64,000 nucleotides of DNA from an uncultured Pseudomonadota bacterium (GTDB taxonomy: Bacteria; Pseudomonadota; Alphaproteobacteria; RF32; CAG-239): the NCBI GenBank assembly GCA_949295025.1, contig CASFJK010000007.1, positions 1 to 64,000 on the forward strand. The letters run 5' to 3'. Position numbers and translations under genes: made by a program. Within the stretch, counting starts at the first letter, position 1, and every line of letters begins with the position of its first letter. A model generated the notes under the pieces. That model was not told the origin of the DNA. It saw only the letters and a list, made by a program, of their open reading frames with translations, and made no database searches. Positions 1 to 9,334 of the stretch are shown here, piece after piece.

Positions 1-290
1 ACTTTTTCTTTATAACCGCACCGCTCCTCACAAGTTTTTTCAACCGTGCCTCATCGCGGCGACAAACCGGTTTATATCCTCACCCTTCACTAAAGTCAAC
101 ACCTTTTTTTATTTTTTTTTGATTTTTTTGTGGAGAACTTTTCAACCGTTTGTTTTAACGAAAAATTAACACTTAAAAATTTTAAAGTCCAGCTTTTTTT
201 TCATAAAAAATTTATTATATATTAATAGAATCACTTTTATCTTGCCATTAAAGTTTAGATTTGTATTATATTTGGCAGTTAACAACAATT
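1..290. other. Intergenic region upstream of infC
   Basis: No convincing coding sequence is visible on either strand. The region is rich in T tracts (100-135 and 190-215). It contains one TTAA-N7-TTAAC sequence at 155-170 that matches a CtrA-type consensus, but in DNA this AT-rich such a match is likely by chance. The infC promoter and leader must lie here; I cannot place the -10 and -35 hexamers with confidence. Confidence 0.4.
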
Positions 291-845
291 ATGGAGGCTA
301 AAATAGCTAAAGAAAATACCAATGCGCCAGTACGAGATGATAACGGGCCGCGCATTAATGAAGAAATTAGAGTTAAAGAAGTTCGTTTAATTGATGAAAC
401 AGGTGAGAATCGCGGTGTTGTTTCTATTAAAGAAGCTCTTGCCGCTGCTGAAGAAGCCGGTTTGGATTTGATTGAAATTTCTCCCCAAGCCAACCCGCCT
501 GTATGTAAGATTTTAGACATCGGCAAATATAAATATGAAATGCAAAAGCGCAAAGCCGAAGCCAAGAAAAAACAAAAAGTTGTTGAAATTAAAGAACTTA
601 AGCTTCGCCCAATGATTGATACTCACGACTACGAAGTAAAAGTAAAACAAGCTAAAAAGTTTTTGAGTGAAGGTAACAAGGTCAAATTCACCATGCGCTA
701 TAAAGGTCGTGAAATGAACACTGCCGATATGGGTAAAGATGTTTTGATGCGCTTGCTTGATGATTTGGAAGGAATCTGCAAGGTAGAATCGGAACCCAAA
801 ATGGAAGGCAAGCAAATGATGATGGTGATTGCACCCGATAAATAA
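291..845 (+). CDS. infC: Translation initiation factor IF-3
   Basis: IF-3 binds the 30S subunit, prevents premature joining of the 50S subunit and proofreads the initiator tRNA-start codon pairing. From ATG 291 the product is 184 residues, normal for the family. The N-domain opens with NGPRINEEIRVKEVRLI, the C-domain contains KVKFTMRYKGREM, and both are diagnostic. A TTG at 261 would add ten poorly conserved residues (MYYIWQLTTI), so I chose ATG 291; an ATT codon lies directly before it, which is worth noting because infC in other bacteria can use AUU. No strong Shine-Dalgarno is seen. The usual downstream partners rpmI and rplT are absent; the gene ends at its own terminator and faces a convergent DUF805 remnant. 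Confidence 0.95.
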   Translation: MEAKIAKENTNAPVRDDNGPRINEEIRVKEVRLIDETGENRGVVSIKEALAAAEEAGLDLIEISPQANPPVCKILDIGKYKYEMQKRKAEAKKKQKVVEIKELKLRPMIDTHDYEVKVKQAKKFLSEGNKVKFTMRYKGREMNTADMGKDVLMRLLDDLEGICKVESEPKMEGKQMMMVIAPDK

Positions 846-869
846 TTGCTTTGAACCAAAACAAAAAAA

Positions 870-899
870 GGAATCCTAATTTCAGGGTTCCTTTTTTTT
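870..899 (+). terminator. Intrinsic terminator of infC
   Basis: GGAATCC (870-876) pairs with GGGTTCC (885-891), with one G-U pair, followed by eight T residues (892-899). It lies 25 bases after the infC stop codon. Confidence 0.8.
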
Positions 900-924
900 G
901 ACTTTTCTCTTTTGTTTAATTTTT

Positions 925-1263
925 TCAGTCTTTAATTATTGACATCGAATCGGTTCTGTTCTTTTTACCAGGCCAAAATGGTAAAATTATGCGCGCAATC
1001 ATCGTCAGCATTCCCCAACCTCTCAAATTTAAATCATGGAAGCGTCGCACTTCTAAACTCCACAAAATCCAAGGCTGCATAAAAACAATAAAAAAGAGCA
1101 ATAACTTTCTTATGAAAGAATCGTTTCCCATTATTGAAAATAGAGCACATGGCAATATACTTTATATAATCAACCAAAACTCTAATAATCCTGAACGACC
1201 TTTCAATTGAAAGAATCTATCTCCAAATAATACAGAAAATATAAGTTTTAAACTTTGCTGCAT
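925..1263 (-). pseudogene. DUF805 membrane protein interrupted by an in-frame TAA
   Basis: Reading from ATG 1263-1261, the frame gives MQQSLKLIFSVLFGDRFFQ then GRSGLLEFW, which matches the N-terminal GRASRKEYW motif of its upstream neighbour. It then meets TAA at 1164-1162 and continues in the same frame through RRFHDLNLRGW, the hallmark second motif of DUF805. Only the stop separates the two halves, so a single nonsense mutation in an otherwise 112-residue gene explains it best. The start overlaps the stop of the upstream DUF805 gene as TAATG, implying translational coupling. A TTG at 1155 could restart the C-terminal half as a 76-residue fragment, but that would lack the first membrane segments. 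DUF805 proteins are small integral membrane proteins of unknown function. Confidence 0.75.
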
Positions 1264-1679
1264 TATTTTTCTGAATAAATATTGCGACTGAATCTGTTAT
1301 CTTTGCGCTCTCCTTTGAAAAACGGCAAGAAGAACAAAGGAATAATCAATAATCCCCACCATGCACGCATATTTAAGTCATGAAAACGTCGAGACATTAA
1401 AGCAAGCCCAGGAATGACACAGTACCATCCCATTATACTGGATAAGATATTCAATCCCTCTAATGAAAAAAAGCCGGAAAAAATGGCTATTAAAGAGATT
1501 AAAATTATAAACAAATTAGCCAAGAGTGTTGCGCCCCAATATTCTTTGCGAGATGCCCTACCTTTGAAGCAAAAATAATTGCGACCAAAATATACTGTAA
1601 CAAAAAACTTCCACCAACTAGAATTGGCGGGCATACTTTCAATGAGCTTATTTTCTGCTGCGGATACTTCTGTATTCAT
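1263..1679 (-). CDS. DUF805 family inner-membrane protein
   Basis: About 138 residues from the second ATG (1679-1677). I prefer this over ATG 1685 because GGAG lies 7 nt upstream of the second but only 1 nt from the first. The N-terminal GRASRKEYWG and the later SRRFHDLNMRAWW are the two conserved DUF805 motifs; they bracket hydrophobic segments at roughly residues 48-70 and 76-95, with a further hydrophobic stretch near 105-118. The function of the family is unknown. It is the first gene of a two-gene unit: its TAA overlaps the ATG of a second, broken DUF805 copy, so the pair looks like a tandem duplication in which the downstream copy is decaying. Confidence 0.85.
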   Translation of the reverse strand: MNTEVSAAENKLIESMPANSSWWKFFVTVYFGRNYFCFKGRASRKEYWGATLLANLFIILISLIAIFSGFFSLEGLNILSSIMGWYCVIPGLALMSRRFHDLNMRAWWGLLIIPLFFLPFFKGERKDNRFSRNIYSEK

Positions 1680-1878
1680 CAACATTCTCCAATATAAATT
1701 ATTAAAAACAATTACAGTATAAAAAAACAGCCCTTTAAAATAAATTAATCTTATCTTTGTTTTTTTATAAAATATGCAAGATAGTCTTATCTTGCTTAAA
1801 AATATTGTATATTTGTAAAATTATTGATGATTTTATGAACCTCGAGCTTTATGATAGGCAAAAATTGGATTTATTTAA

Positions 1879-3981
<2,103 letters not shown>

Positions 3982-4049
3982 ATAAAAAGATGTAGAATTG
4001 ATATTTAATATCTTGCCTTTGATTTTTTAATTTACTAAAATCAGCTTGC

Positions 4050-4247
4050 CGGCGAGAGGTCGGCGGAGTGTCACAACTCCATGAAAAAAACATCTCCTTC
4101 ATATGAGGGAGCTGAAGAAATAGGTGTATTTAAAATATACTGAATACTTCAGACTGTCATTTTCAGCAGTTGTGAACTCCCTCACCTTTAGGATATCTTA
4201 AAGGTGAGATTTGTTTTAAAAAAATCAAATCAGAGGGAGTTTAAACT
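4050..4247 (+). promoter_or_regulatory. Structured leader RNA with a sequestered ribosome-binding site
   Basis: The gap before the small XRE gene holds several mutually consistent and competing helices. TCACAACT (4071-4078) can pair with AGTTGTGA (4168-4175). CTGAAG near 4112 can pair with CTTCAG near 4147, enclosing GTGTAT/ATATAC. CTCACCTTTA (4181-4190) forms a perfect 10-bp hairpin with TAAAGGTGAG (4199-4208), followed by ATTTGTTTT, which is terminator-like. AACTCCCTC (4175-4183) is an exact 9-bp complement of GAGGGAGTT (4233-4241), which contains the Shine-Dalgarno of the next gene. A second GAGGGAG at 4105-4111 could compete for the same anti-SD strand. This looks like a cis-acting switch or a small RNA with a terminator; the ligand or signal is unknown. 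Confidence 0.55.
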
Positions 4248-4478
4248 ATGAACAATTTAAGCAAGAAGAAAATCATCAATAATTTTAAACGACAAGTTGG
4301 GCATGAACTTTTTCGGCAACGGCAGAAAACAAATCTTTCTTTGAGCGAGCTCAGCCAAGCAACAAATATTGAAATGCGCCAACTTGATGATATGGAAATC
4401 GGACGGTGTCTCAAACTTTCTACCCTGCTCCGGTTAGCCGTGTTTTATGATAAAAACATCAAACTCTTTTATGAATGA
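4248..4478 (+). CDS. Small XRE-family helix-turn-helix protein
   Basis: A 76-residue protein that is little more than a Cro/C1-type helix-turn-helix: FKRQVGHELFRQRQKTNLS, LSELSQATNIEMRQLDDMEIG and LSTLLRLAVFYDKNIKLF align with helices 1-5 of XRE domains. It probably binds DNA as a dimer. AGAGGGAG lies 7-8 nt upstream of ATG 4248, a strong Shine-Dalgarno, but the same sequence is complementary to a stretch of the leader, so translation may be gated by RNA structure. The target genes are not evident; the following GIY-YIG gene lies 50 bases downstream on the same strand and may be co-transcribed. Confidence 0.75.
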   Translation: MNNLSKKKIINNFKRQVGHELFRQRQKTNLSLSELSQATNIEMRQLDDMEIGRCLKLSTLLRLAVFYDKNIKLFYE

Positions 4479-4528
4479 GAAAAGTTATACTTTTAAATAA
4501 ACATATTCTTTGAAGCTGGAGAAAAAAA

Positions 4529-4822
4529 ATGAAAGCAATGTATGTTTATATTTTAACCAATGCAAATAATACTACGCTTTATATTGGTGTTACAAATGAT
4601 TTGAAAAGAAGAATTTTTGAACATAAATCGGGTTTATTTAAATCTGCCTTCACAGCAAGGTATAATCTTACGAAGCTTGTTTATTTTGAGAGTCATGAAG
4701 ATGAGTTAACTGCTATTGCCAGAGAAAAATATCTAAAAAAAGCATTTCGTAAGGAAAAAATAAAATTAATAGAATCAAAAAATCCGTTATGGAGCGACCT
4801 TTATGATGAGATTTGTTTATAA
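4529..4822 (+). CDS. GIY-YIG domain protein (UPF0213/YhbQ-like)
   Basis: A 97-residue single-domain GIY-YIG protein. The family signature is present as YVYILTNANNTTLYIGVTNDL with the nuclease-type Arg in LKRRIFEHK and a later Glu in ESHEDELTAIAREKYLKK. Stand-alone members of this family are very common in bacterial genomes and are thought to be small nucleases or nuclease-derived proteins; their roles are mostly unproven. ATG 4529 has GGAG 7 nt upstream. The gene sits between a small XRE regulator and a block of interspersed hairpin repeats, a typical accessory context. Confidence 0.85.
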   Translation: MKAMYVYILTNANNTTLYIGVTNDLKRRIFEHKSGLFKSAFTARYNLTKLVYFESHEDELTAIAREKYLKKAFRKEKIKLIESKNPLWSDLYDEICL

Positions 4823-5138
4823 TATCTATTATATTTTAGAATATGGAAGATGCCTGACCTCGAAGGCTAAAGCCTCCTCAAGGCACAAGCTGGAGCCTGC
4901 TTGATCGCCCTAATAGACTGCCGCTCTGTCCGTGCCTTGAAGCCGCGATGCTCTCAACCTTCTTGGCGTATCTTCTGTACCTTGTTCAGACAAAAAAGCG
5001 TGTTCGAGCACATAAAAAAACTGTCACACCTTGAGCGAGAAACGAGCGAGATTAGGTGTCTTCCTTTTTTTCTTAAATATTGAAGATGCCTGACCTCGGA
5101 GGCTCTCGCCTCCTCAGGGCATGACATGGTTATATTAA
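4823..5138. repeat. Intergenic block with two copies of a ~40-bp hairpin repeat and a degenerate longer repeat
   Basis: Two near-identical copies start GAAGATGCCTGACCTCG at about 4846 and 5082. Each folds on itself: in copy 2, GGAGGC-TCTC-GCCTCC inside an outer TGCCTGA / TCAGGGCA pairing. Between them lies degenerate sequence that shares several words, in partly different order, with the intergenic block at 40130-40370: AAGCTGGAGCC, GCGATGCTCT, CTTGTTCAGACAAAAA and AAGCGTGTTCGA. Short open frames here look like passengers of the repeat, not genes. This is a REP-like or decayed interspersed element family. Confidence 0.6.
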
Positions 5139-5774
5139 TCAGAAAGCGGCAACACAATAGTAACCTTGAACTAATTTCTGCGCTCCTGCGATGCAGTCTT
5201 CGGGATCTTCTCCACATACTTCTACATTGTTTTTAAAATAATCACATCCAACCCTAGTAGTACCACCTGAGGAATATACACATTCCCCATTACTTCCCCA
5301 CACAGCATAACTAAAGATCCCTATATATCTACCAATTAAAGTGACATATTCGCTGGTGGGAAGAAACCAATTTAAGCCTCCGGCTACAATAGATGCACAT
5401 CCAAGACCTGCCTCTGTAAAAGTGCCGCTTCTAGTTCCTACCGTGGCAACGACACCATGAGAGCAGGTTGTTTCTGTTTTTGGACAGTCTAATTTAATAA
5501 CTTTTCCGACAGCAACCCCATCGGCAAAATAAGTATCTCCAAGGGCATACATTTTTGTTTGCTCTTCTACTCCGGGGCAATAGACTTTTGTTTTGTCAAA
5601 CGGGCATTTGAGGATTGTTTTTCCGGCGCAGTCTGCTGCCGTTTTGGTGAAACCCAAGGTATCACAACTTGGTGGTGGAACGCAAGTTTGTGCCGCTGCC
5701 GGTAAAGATGCGCCTAAGGAGAAAGCCAGAGCGAACAGGCTTGCTCCGAATTGATATTGAATATTCTTTTTCAT
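5139..5774 (-). CDS. Secreted cysteine-rich protein of unknown function
   Basis: 211 residues with a clear Sec signal peptide: MKKNIQ, hydrophobic core FGASLFALAFSLGASL, cleavage after PAAAQ near residue 29. The mature part has about sixteen cysteines (for example TCVPPPSC, DCAGKTILKC, CSHGVV, GCDYF, GEDPEDC), consistent with a disulfide-bonded periplasmic or surface protein. I do not recognise a named domain. AAGGAG lies upstream of ATG 5774. The gene is 18 nt downstream of another cysteine-rich secreted protein on the same strand, so the two are probably one operon and may act together at the cell surface. A REP-like hairpin follows its stop codon. Confidence 0.75.
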   Translation of the reverse strand: MKKNIQYQFGASLFALAFSLGASLPAAAQTCVPPPSCDTLGFTKTAADCAGKTILKCPFDKTKVYCPGVEEQTKMYALGDTYFADGVAVGKVIKLDCPKTETTCSHGVVATVGTRSGTFTEAGLGCASIVAGGLNWFLPTSEYVTLIGRYIGIFSYAVWGSNGECVYSSGGTTRVGCDYFKNNVEVCGEDPEDCIAGAQKLVQGYYCVAAF

Positions 5775-5792
5775 CTTCTTTCTCCTTTTGTA

Positions 5793-7385
5793 TTATTTGG
5801 GACATGCTAAAGTTACATTGCCCTCTTTATATTTTCCGTATGTTAAATTGGATGCGGCTATATTGATGGTAATACCATGTCTGTATCCAAAATACTTTGT
5901 ATCTAAAACATTGTTTTTACAGCTTATACTTCCACCTGTAATATTTATTACAGAATCTTCTGTGGGTTGTATAAGACCTTTCTGATACCCACAATAACTG
6001 CTTGTAGAAGTTAGGTTGGTATTTAGAAGGTAAATTTCTCCACTTAGATATATTAGTTCGCAACCTGTTGTTGTTAGTGAGGAATTGCTTATTTGTGCAT
6101 TCTTTCGGCTAGTCACGCTTCCTTTAATAGCACATCCATCCATTACTAAGTTTGTATTAGCCTTTACACTATCTCCAGTAATACCTTTTAAAGAAAGCGT
6201 TGATGATTTTGGTGAAATTATATTTGTAACTATACCGTTTGATAGAGAAACAGAACCATCCATTAATTTAAAATCTAAATTTCCATCTAATTTATTTCCT
6301 TGTAAATCGATATTCAGTGGGAAACCGCAATTTCCGGTACAAGTTTGAAAATTGCCAGACAAACTTGATGTTAGTTTGTAGGTGGGACCACTATCTCTAT
6401 CTGAACATTTTCCTTGCAAAACATAATTAAGCTCACTGATATTTGTAATGGTATTACCACATTCATATTTATAATAACCGCTGTCATAAGGACACTGCTT
6501 CCATTTATCACTAGAAAATGCAGGGGTTTGTTTTGTATACCCTTCGGTGACACATTTGTTGCCTGCACTTTCCTCGCACTTGTACCTTGTGCCGACACAT
6601 GGATCGGTACAAGATTTTTTAACATAACCGGGCTTACAAGTAACAGATTCAGAATAGGTATAATCAAAACAGGTGGTTTGTTTACATTGAACTTCTTCTG
6701 CAGGCCAATAACAACGTAATGCGCCATTGCAAAAATAGGTATCATAATTAACAGTACCCTCCGGACATGCCGGTGTGGGACATGGTGCGCAGTTTTTGTA
6801 TTTTAGCACCGCGCCTGATTGGCAGGTATCTCCTTCCAAGGTTCCACATGAGTTTACACCACAGTTTGTAGTATCATATTCAAAACCATCACAAGGGTTT
6901 TCTATGCGTTTATATTTTTTTTCATTACAGCTTAAACAGGGTTCCCCATCTGCTATATAACCTTCGGCATTGGCTTCTTCTTCGCTATAATAATATCCAA
7001 CACAGGTGTTGCATTTGCACTTGGTATATAGTTCATCTTCCGGACAGCGTTGTGCATAATCTGCTTCATAACCTTCCTCGCAATTCAAGACATAGCCTTT
7101 ATTAAGGCAGATACTTGCTGCAGGAACGCATTCTTTATATAAACCGGTGGAAATGCCATATGGGCAAGGTTTGCTCGGCATAGAACCTTCCGGACAAGAA
7201 GATATTGTGTATCCATTTTCACGACATTCAAGAATAGGAGAATATATAGTTGAATTTGAGTTACTAAAATCGCTAAACTTTTCTTTGGCTTCAGGTAAAA
7301 ATTGGGATTCCGCTTGAGCAGTTGCAGCCATGTTTATTGCGGTTGTAACACTTAAGACTAAAATATATGAATTTCTGTTCATCAT
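5793..7385 (-). CDS. Large secreted cysteine-rich protein with a beta-helix-like C-terminal half
   Basis: 530 residues. Signal peptide at the N-terminus (ILVLSVTTAINMAATAQA). Residues ~50-330 are packed with short Cys motifs such as SSCPEGSMPSKPCPYG, CPEDELYTKCKCNTC and CAPCPTPACPEGTVNY, giving a modular disulfide-rich region. From ~345 the sequence changes to repeated short hydrophobic/polar strands (LNIDLQGNKLDGNLDFKL, GSVSLSNGIVTNI, TLSLKGITGDSV), the look of a right-handed parallel beta-helix. The organisation suggests a surface adhesin or envelope protein; function is inference only. ATG 7385 and ATG 7382 are both possible, with AGGTGAG upstream. A long inverted-repeat leader (7423-7498) precedes it. 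Confidence 0.7.
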   Translation of the reverse strand: MMNRNSYILVLSVTTAINMAATAQAESQFLPEAKEKFSDFSNSNSTIYSPILECRENGYTISSCPEGSMPSKPCPYGISTGLYKECVPAASICLNKGYVLNCEEGYEADYAQRCPEDELYTKCKCNTCVGYYYSEEEANAEGYIADGEPCLSCNEKKYKRIENPCDGFEYDTTNCGVNSCGTLEGDTCQSGAVLKYKNCAPCPTPACPEGTVNYDTYFCNGALRCYWPAEEVQCKQTTCFDYTYSESVTCKPGYVKKSCTDPCVGTRYKCEESAGNKCVTEGYTKQTPAFSSDKWKQCPYDSGYYKYECGNTITNISELNYVLQGKCSDRDSGPTYKLTSSLSGNFQTCTGNCGFPLNIDLQGNKLDGNLDFKLMDGSVSLSNGIVTNIISPKSSTLSLKGITGDSVKANTNLVMDGCAIKGSVTSRKNAQISNSSLTTTGCELIYLSGEIYLLNTNLTSTSSYCGYQKGLIQPTEDSVINITGGSISCKNNVLDTKYFGYRHGITINIAASNLTYGKYKEGNVTLACPK

Positions 7386-7422
7386 GGCTCACCTGCCTAA
7401 TAGCTCAAAAAAATAAGGCGAA

Positions 7423-7498
7423 GGGAAGAAGGCATATTAGTTTATGTGGTGTGTGTTATGTGTCATACTAATATCATATAGGCTTTAATTTTCTTCCC
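7423..7498 (-). promoter_or_regulatory. Nested inverted repeat in the leader of the 530-residue secreted protein
   Basis: GGGAAGAA (7423-7430) is complementary to TTCTTCCC (7491-7498), and inside it ATATTAGT (7434-7441) is complementary to ACTAATAT (7467-7474). On the minus strand this would form a two-stage stem about 40 nt upstream of the start codon. It could be a 5' UTR structure or a protein-binding site; there is no following T tract, so it is not an ordinary terminator. Confidence 0.5.
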
Positions 7499-7513
7499 CT
7501 CATGGTTACCCGG

Positions 7514-7531
7514 TTCACAATAAATTGTGAA
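7514..7531. promoter_or_regulatory. Palindromic candidate operator
   Basis: TTCACAAT-AA-ATTGTGAA is an 8-bp perfect inverted repeat with a 2-bp spacer, in the divergent region between the secreted-protein operon and the XRE gene at 7648. A second, shorter palindrome with a related core, TACAA-GT-TTGTA, lies at 7598-7609. The pairing of two dyads suggests binding by the adjacent XRE repressor. Confidence 0.5.
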
Positions 7532-7597
7532 TTTTTTCTAATTTGCCTATTCATATTAACAATAAACTATTAATTTTCTGCTGTCAAGCAAAAAAAT

Positions 7598-7609
7598 TAC
7601 AAGTTTGTA
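7598..7609. promoter_or_regulatory. Second palindromic candidate operator
   Basis: TACAA-GT-TTGTA, a 5-bp dyad with a 2-bp spacer, lies just upstream of a TATATA-rich stretch and about 40 bp before the XRE start codon. It shares an ACAA/TTGT core with the larger dyad at 7514-7531, as expected for autoregulation. Confidence 0.4.
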
Positions 7610-7647
7610 GTATATATAAATTGTAAATAAAATAGGAATATATCGGC

Positions 7648-8001
7648 ATGACTGATGAAGAATTCGCAATAAAGCTCGGGGCTCGTATCCGCGAGCTAAG
7701 AAAACTTAAAGGAATAAGCCAGTTGGAGTTGGCTTATGATATGGATATGTCGATGAACACCATTTCTACCATTGAGCTGGGCAAAATATCTCCTAAAGTT
7801 GAAACAATCAAAAAAATTGCTCAAAAACTCAATATCGATATTGCAGAAATTTTTCAGTTTTCTGAAACTTCTTCTAGAGATAAGCATACTAGAAGAAAAA
7901 TTGAAGAACTTTCCCGATTGTTGATGAACGAAGATAAAGCTTTTATTGATTTGGTTTTGGAAACAGTTAATATTTTGAAAAAAGCGCAAAACTTAAAGTA
8001 A
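7648..8001 (+). CDS. XRE-family transcriptional regulator
   Basis: 117 residues. Residues 8-63 form a clear Cro/C1 helix-turn-helix (LGARIRELRKLKGISQLELA, MSMNTISTIELGKISPKVET, IKKIAQKLNIDIAEIFQF). The C-terminal ~50 residues (KHTRRKIEELSRLLMNEDK onward) are helical and probably mediate dimerisation. It stands alone, divergent from the two-gene secreted-protein operon, with palindromes between them, so control of that operon and of itself is the simplest guess. AGGA lies 11 nt before ATG 7648. It ends inside a bidirectional terminator whose loop contains the stop codon. Confidence 0.85.
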   Translation: MTDEEFAIKLGARIRELRKLKGISQLELAYDMDMSMNTISTIELGKISPKVETIKKIAQKLNIDIAEIFQFSETSSRDKHTRRKIEELSRLLMNEDKAFIDLVLETVNILKKAQNLK

Positions 8002-8018
8002 TGCGCTTTTATTTTTTT
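7980..8018. terminator. Bidirectional intrinsic terminator
   Basis: AAAAGCGCA (7980-7988) pairs with TGCGCTTTT (8002-8010), followed by A and seven Ts on the plus strand; the stop codon of the XRE gene lies in the loop. The opposite strand also carries a T tract, serving the convergent membrane-protein gene. Confidence 0.8.
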
Positions 8019-8718
8019 AATCTTCTATAAAGAAAAACTCATAGCAACGCGCCATGATGATGTTGGCATAAACAATCAACGGCGAAAGGATGAAATAATA
8101 TATGCATTCAGGCAACATATAGTATTGATGTATTTGCTCTAAAATGACATAAGGAATGTTCAAAATTAGAAGCAAGCAAACAATTTGTTTATAATTTCCT
8201 TTAGTGTGATAAAAGGCGAATCTCAAACTTTTATTGTTCCCTAAAACAGAGGCAATCCACGCAAAGAAAGGACGAAAAAACATAAAAGGAGCAATAAAAA
8301 CACTTATAACGCCCAGAACCATATCTAACATTTCTTTATCATTCAAAAAACGCAGATAATAATCCGTATCTCCTAAACCAAGAAAAGGAAGAATAAACGG
8401 TAAAAAGATTAAAAATGTTGTAATGGCAAATGTTAAGACCAAAATTTTTGTAGATGGAGATAATGATGTTGCCATTGATCTGAATTCAAGATATGGTTTG
8501 CGGTCGAAATAAAAACGGAAAAAATAGCTCCATAAGATATATGCCGCAATCAAAACAACAAAAAAAGCTGATGTGCGCCAAGTATATACCCCCAATAAAA
8601 TTGAGATATAATTTAAAAGGCAAAACACAGACATAGCCAAGGGCTTGGTCTTAAAATAGCTTAAACTGCTGGCTAAGATGTGAAACACCGGCAAATATTT
8701 TGTTTTTTCTTGGTTCAT
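8017..8718 (-). CDS. Six-helix integral membrane protein, unknown
   Basis: 233 residues with about six hydrophobic segments: roughly 27-46, 49-67, 92-112, 132-155, 178-196 and 205-225. Between helices 2 and 3 there is a basic stretch (FFRFYFDRKPYLEFR), consistent with a cytoplasmic loop. No conserved motif lets me assign a family or function. AAGG lies upstream of ATG 8718. It is transcribed convergently to the XRE gene, sharing its terminator, and is not obviously part of an operon. Confidence 0.65.
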   Translation of the reverse strand: MNQEKTKYLPVFHILASSLSYFKTKPLAMSVFCLLNYISILLGVYTWRTSAFFVVLIAAYILWSYFFRFYFDRKPYLEFRSMATSLSPSTKILVLTFAITTFLIFLPFILPFLGLGDTDYYLRFLNDKEMLDMVLGVISVFIAPFMFFRPFFAWIASVLGNNKSLRFAFYHTKGNYKQIVCLLLILNIPYVILEQIHQYYMLPECIYYFILSPLIVYANIIMARCYEFFFIED

Positions 8719-8795
8719 AATAAAAAATACCTTATTTCCTTTTTTTATTGATAAGGATTGAATACAGAATTGTCAAGATTTTATGTTATTTAGAT

Positions 8796-9314
8796 TTATT
8801 TATTGAAGTAGCGACGAATTCCTTCTTTGATGGAAGGCAAACCAATATCTTCCATTTTGATTTCATCCGCCGACAGAAAGGCATATTCGCTGTTTTCAGA
8901 TAAATCAACATTCAATGTTGATATATTCACAATTTTACACTTAAAAAAGAAATCTAACGGATATTTTTCTATTTCTTTATATTCATAGCGGTTAGGAATG
9001 GAAAAAAGATATTCTTGCACCTCGACATCAAGATTGAGCTCTTCTTTAACCTCTCGAGCAACTGCATTCTCTATGGTTTCACCAACTTCGGTAAAGCCGC
9101 CAGGCAAGTGCCATTTCCCTTTTGCTGGCTCTTTACTGCGGCGAACAAACAATACTCGGTTTTGATCATCTGTAATCAAAGCAACGGCACCAATAGTCGG
9201 GTTTAGATAAACAGAATGTCCACAGTTGTTGCAGACCAATGAATGGCTGGATTTTCTCTCCAATGCCGGCTTGCCGCATATTGGGCAAAATTTATATGCT
9301 TCTAATATGTTCAT
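8796..9314 (-). CDS. Nudix hydrolase with N-terminal zinc ribbon
   Basis: 172 residues. The N-terminus carries a four-cysteine ribbon (CPICGK ... CNNCGH), as in NudC/YjaD-type and related Nudix enzymes. The Nudix box is complete: GGFTEVGETIENAVAREVKE followed by ELNLDV, with the metal-binding REVKEE core. Enzymes of this layout hydrolyse nucleoside diphosphates linked to another moiety (NADH, ADP-ribose, capped or oxidised nucleotides); the exact substrate cannot be read from sequence. It is shorter than NudC and lacks its extra N-terminal domain, so I do not assign that name. Monocistronic as far as can be seen. Confidence 0.88.
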   Translation of the reverse strand: MNILEAYKFCPICGKPALERKSSHSLVCNNCGHSVYLNPTIGAVALITDDQNRVLFVRRSKEPAKGKWHLPGGFTEVGETIENAVAREVKEELNLDVEVQEYLFSIPNRYEYKEIEKYPLDFFFKCKIVNISTLNVDLSENSEYAFLSADEIKMEDIGLPSIKEGIRRYFNK

Positions 9315-9334
9315 TTTTTGAGTTCTTTTAAGTT

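Noticed and set aside
155..170. TTAA-N7-TTAAC upstream of infC as a CtrA site.
   Set aside because: It matches the core consensus, but it lies in very AT-rich DNA where chance matches are expected, lacks the CCAT extension and precedes a constitutive translation gene.
4050..4210. 6S RNA or SRP RNA in the gap before the small XRE gene.
   Set aside because: The element forms several hairpins rather than one long bulged rod, and neither the SRP tetraloop region nor 6S neighbours are visible.
4901..5217. Overlapping short open frames on both strands (60-87 residues).
   Set aside because: They lie entirely in the interspersed repeat block, have no ribosome-binding sites and their composition (Arg/Ser/Cys-rich) is unlike real genes of this genome.
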